Assembly: GCA_026126165.1 (NCBI GenBank) | Contig: JAHCJR010000021.1 | Coordinates: forward strand, 1 to 45,049 | Direction of reading: 5' to 3' | Length of the DNA stretch: 45,049 nucleotides | From: Alphaproteobacteria bacterium | GTDB lineage: Bacteria > Pseudomonadota > Alphaproteobacteria > Ferrovibrionales > Ferrovibrionaceae | Shown here: one piece after another, positions 43,303 through 45,049 of the stretch | Position numbering within the stretch: position 1 is the first letter of the stretch | Layout of the letters: the number at the start of each line of letters is the position of its first letter | The notes under the pieces: generated by a model | Database searches by the model: none | The model's input: the letters and a program-made list of their open reading frames with translations, nothing else | Told to the model about the DNA's origin: nothing | Program-made: the position numbers and the translations under genes

Positions 43303-44661
43303 ATGAGCGGTGAAGGCAGGGCGCGGATGATGCGGTTGGGGGCACACTATCACCCGACCGGGCATCACGTCGCCTCGTGGCTGCATCCGAAGGCGCAGAT
43401 CGACGCCGGATCGAACGCCGAACACTATCTGGATATGGCGCGGACGGCCGAACGCGGGCGATTCGACCTCGTCTTTCTTGCCGACTCCTCGGCGACCCGG
43501 GGAGGCGATCTCGAGGCACTGAGCCGCTGGCCGCAATACATGGCCTATTTCGAGCCGCTGACGCTGCTTTCGGCCATGTCGGCAGTGACCGAACGGGTCG
43601 GCCTCGTCGCCACCGCCTCCACCAGCTTCAACGAGCCCTACAACATCGCCCGGTTGTTCGGCTCGCTCGACCATCTGAGCCATGGCCGCGCCGGATGGAA
43701 CGTCGTCACCTCGTCGAACCAGACCGCGAGCCTGAACTTCAGCCGCGAAGCGCACTATTCCCACGCCGAACGCTACGAACGGGCGAGAGAGTTCGTGCAG
43801 GTCGTGCTCGGTCTCTGGGATAGCTGGGACGACGATGCCTTCGTGCGGGACCGGGCGAGCCGGCGCTACTTCCTGCCGCACAAGCTGCATCGGCTCGATC
43901 ATCGGGGCAAATACTATGCGGTGCGCGGGCCGCTCAACATGGCCCGGCCGCCGCAGGGCCATCCCGTGATCTTCCAGGCCGGATCTTCCGAGACCGGTCG
44001 GGAACTCGCGGCGGAGACGGCGGAAGTGGTCTTCATCCAGGAACAGTCGATCGACAAGGCGCGCGCCTTCTATGCCGATGTGAAGGGACGCCTCGCGAAG
44101 CATGGCCGCGCGCCGGGCGATCTCAAGGTGATGCCGGGGTTCGCCACCTTCGTCGGCCGGACGGAAGCGGAAGCGCGGGAGCAGCACGCCTTCCTGCAAT
44201 CGCTGATCCATCCCGATGTCGGACGCGCCCTGCTTTCGGCGGAACTGGGCGGGACCGACCTCAGCGACCTGCCGATCGACCGGCCGCTGCCCATCGAGCG
44301 CATTCCGGTCAATACCAATGCCAGCCAGACCACGGTGCGGAACGTCCTCGACGTGGTGCAGCGGGAGAACCCCACCATCCGCCAGCTCTACGAACGCTTT
44401 TCCGGGGCGCGCGGCTCGGCGCTCGTCATCGGCACGGCGGCGCAGGTCGCCGATGCGATGGAGGAATGGTTCCGCAAGGAAGCGGCCGACGGCTTCATCG
44501 TGCAGCCATCCTATCTTCCCGGCGGGCTCGACGACTTCGTCGAACACGTCATCCCGGAGCTCCAGCGGCGCGGCCTGTTCCGGCGCGAATACGAGGGCCG
44601 TACCTTGCGCGAGAATCTCGGCCTGGCGCGTCCGGCAAGCCGATACAGGGCGGCAGGCTGA
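43303..44661 (+). CDS. Flavin-dependent luciferase-like monooxygenase (NtaA/SnaA/DszA family)
   Basis: The 452-residue protein is a group C two-component monooxygenase of normal length. Family motifs include FDLVFLADS, HGRAGWNVVTSSNQTASLNF, QAGSSETGRELAA and the C-terminal GFIVQPSYLPGGLDDFV. Relatives oxidise nitrilotriacetate, EDTA, dibenzothiophene sulfone or alkylamines using reduced FMN from a separate reductase. The start at 43303 follows GGGGAG; the frame stays open upstream across the binding-protein gene. The substrate is probably what the binding protein upstream captures. The only flavin reductase-like gene in the window is far away at 24672. Confidence 0.92.
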   Translation: MSGEGRARMMRLGAHYHPTGHHVASWLHPKAQIDAGSNAEHYLDMARTAERGRFDLVFLADSSATRGGDLEALSRWPQYMAYFEPLTLLSAMSAVTERVGLVATASTSFNEPYNIARLFGSLDHLSHGRAGWNVVTSSNQTASLNFSREAHYSHAERYERAREFVQVVLGLWDSWDDDAFVRDRASRRYFLPHKLHRLDHRGKYYAVRGPLNMARPPQGHPVIFQAGSSETGRELAAETAEVVFIQEQSIDKARAFYADVKGRLAKHGRAPGDLKVMPGFATFVGRTEAEAREQHAFLQSLIHPDVGRALLSAELGGTDLSDLPIDRPLPIERIPVNTNASQTTVRNVLDVVQRENPTIRQLYERFSGARGSALVIGTAAQVADAMEEWFRKEAADGFIVQPSYLPGGLDDFVEHVIPELQRRGLFRREYEGRTLRENLGLARPASRYRAAG

Positions 44662-44679
44662 AAGCATGGAGCAGGTGCG

Positions 44680-45049
44680 ATGACGGATACGAAGGACGGC
44701 CCTGGCGGGGCGCAACTGGCGATCTACGAGGAAGAGGACAAGCTCGCCATCATCACCCTGAACCGCCCGGAAAAGCTCAATGCCCTGAGCCGCGATCTCT
44801 GGGCGGCGTTCGATGCCTGCCTGGAGCGCGCGCTCGGCAGCGCGCACATACGTGCCGTCGTGCTGCTCGGCCGCGGCCGCGCCTTCTCGGTCGGCGCGGA
44901 CATCGCCGGCAACGAGGATCCGACCGCGCTGGCGCCCTGGCTCGACATCTACGGAAAGCATCATGTGCGCCAGTGCCGCATCTGGGACAGCGACAAGCTG
45001 TTCATCGCCGGCATCCATGGCCACTGCCTCGGGCGCGGGCTGGAACTCG
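44680..45049 (+). CDS. Enoyl-CoA hydratase/isomerase family protein, 3' truncated by window edge
   Basis: The frame is open from ATG 44680 to the end of the window (123 codons). It shows the crotonase motifs ITLNRPEKLNALS, then GRGRAFSVGADIAG, the oxyanion-hole segment, then AGIHGHCLGRGLEL. GGAGCAGGTGCG precedes the start, 18 bases after the monooxygenase stop, so it is in the same operon. It would hydrate or isomerise an acyl-CoA; a CoA-dependent stage after the monooxygenase is implied. Confidence 0.9.
   Translation, partial: MTDTKDGPGGAQLAIYEEEDKLAIITLNRPEKLNALSRDLWAAFDACLERALGSAHIRAVVLLGRGRAFSVGADIAGNEDPTALAPWLDIYGKHHVRQCRIWDSDKLFIAGIHGHCLGRGLEL

Overview
The window is high-GC DNA (roughly 63-65% by eye) packed with short operons, divergent regulator/operon pairs and ATGA start-stop overlaps. 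Catabolic regulators of the IclR, TetR, LacI, LysR and HxlR families, several ABC importers, molybdenum hydroxylases, an Irr/PerR-like box before katG and an FNR/FixK-like box before a copper operon together suggest an alphaproteobacterium with a broad catabolic repertoire (inference). No RNA genes, insertion sequences, integrases, phage genes or CRISPR arrays were seen.

Region 1 (about 950-21526) is the most interesting part. It appears to be one co-regulated catabolic island, probably for an N-heterocycle or an amide/ureide-containing compound. It encodes an aspartate dehydrogenase-like enzyme, an aldehyde dehydrogenase, an alpha/beta hydrolase, an AtzG/AtzE-like amidase pair, two unrelated molybdenum hydroxylases (IorAB-like and CoxMSL-like), a CocE/NonD-type hydrolase, a cytoplasmic NMT1-like binding protein, a cupin, a ThiXYZ/SsuABC-like ABC importer, a dihydroorotate-dehydrogenase-like flavoenzyme with altered active-site residues, a TetR regulator and a maleate isomerase-like protein. 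Four related palindromes lie in the four promoter regions of this island (1866, 4379, 8831, 15818) and probably bind the TetR protein encoded at 20001. One of them differs at a single position from the RutR consensus.

Region 2 (21731-24413, minus strand) is a copper-export pair: a Met-rich exported protein and a CopB-type P-type ATPase. A class II FNR-type promoter layout lies upstream. Region 3 (24672-31264) is a six-gene minus-strand operon (PaaK-like CoA ligase, amidohydrolase, ABC importer, flavin reductase-like protein) divergent from an IclR regulator, with a perfect palindrome between them. Region 4 (31275-35588) holds an acyl-CoA dehydrogenase-like gene divergent from an HxlR regulator, then katG under an Irr/PerR-like box.

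Region 5 (35760-41075) is a LacI regulator followed by a LacI-type operator and an operon of three genes: a metal-site-degenerate M19 dipeptidase homologue, a 932-residue protein of unknown function with a possible DUF3726-like C-terminal part, and a RidA-family protein. Region 6 (41086 to the end) is an IclR gene divergent from a Tat-exported binding protein, a flavin-dependent luciferase-like monooxygenase and an enoyl-CoA hydratase cut by the window edge. The window begins inside a LysR regulator.
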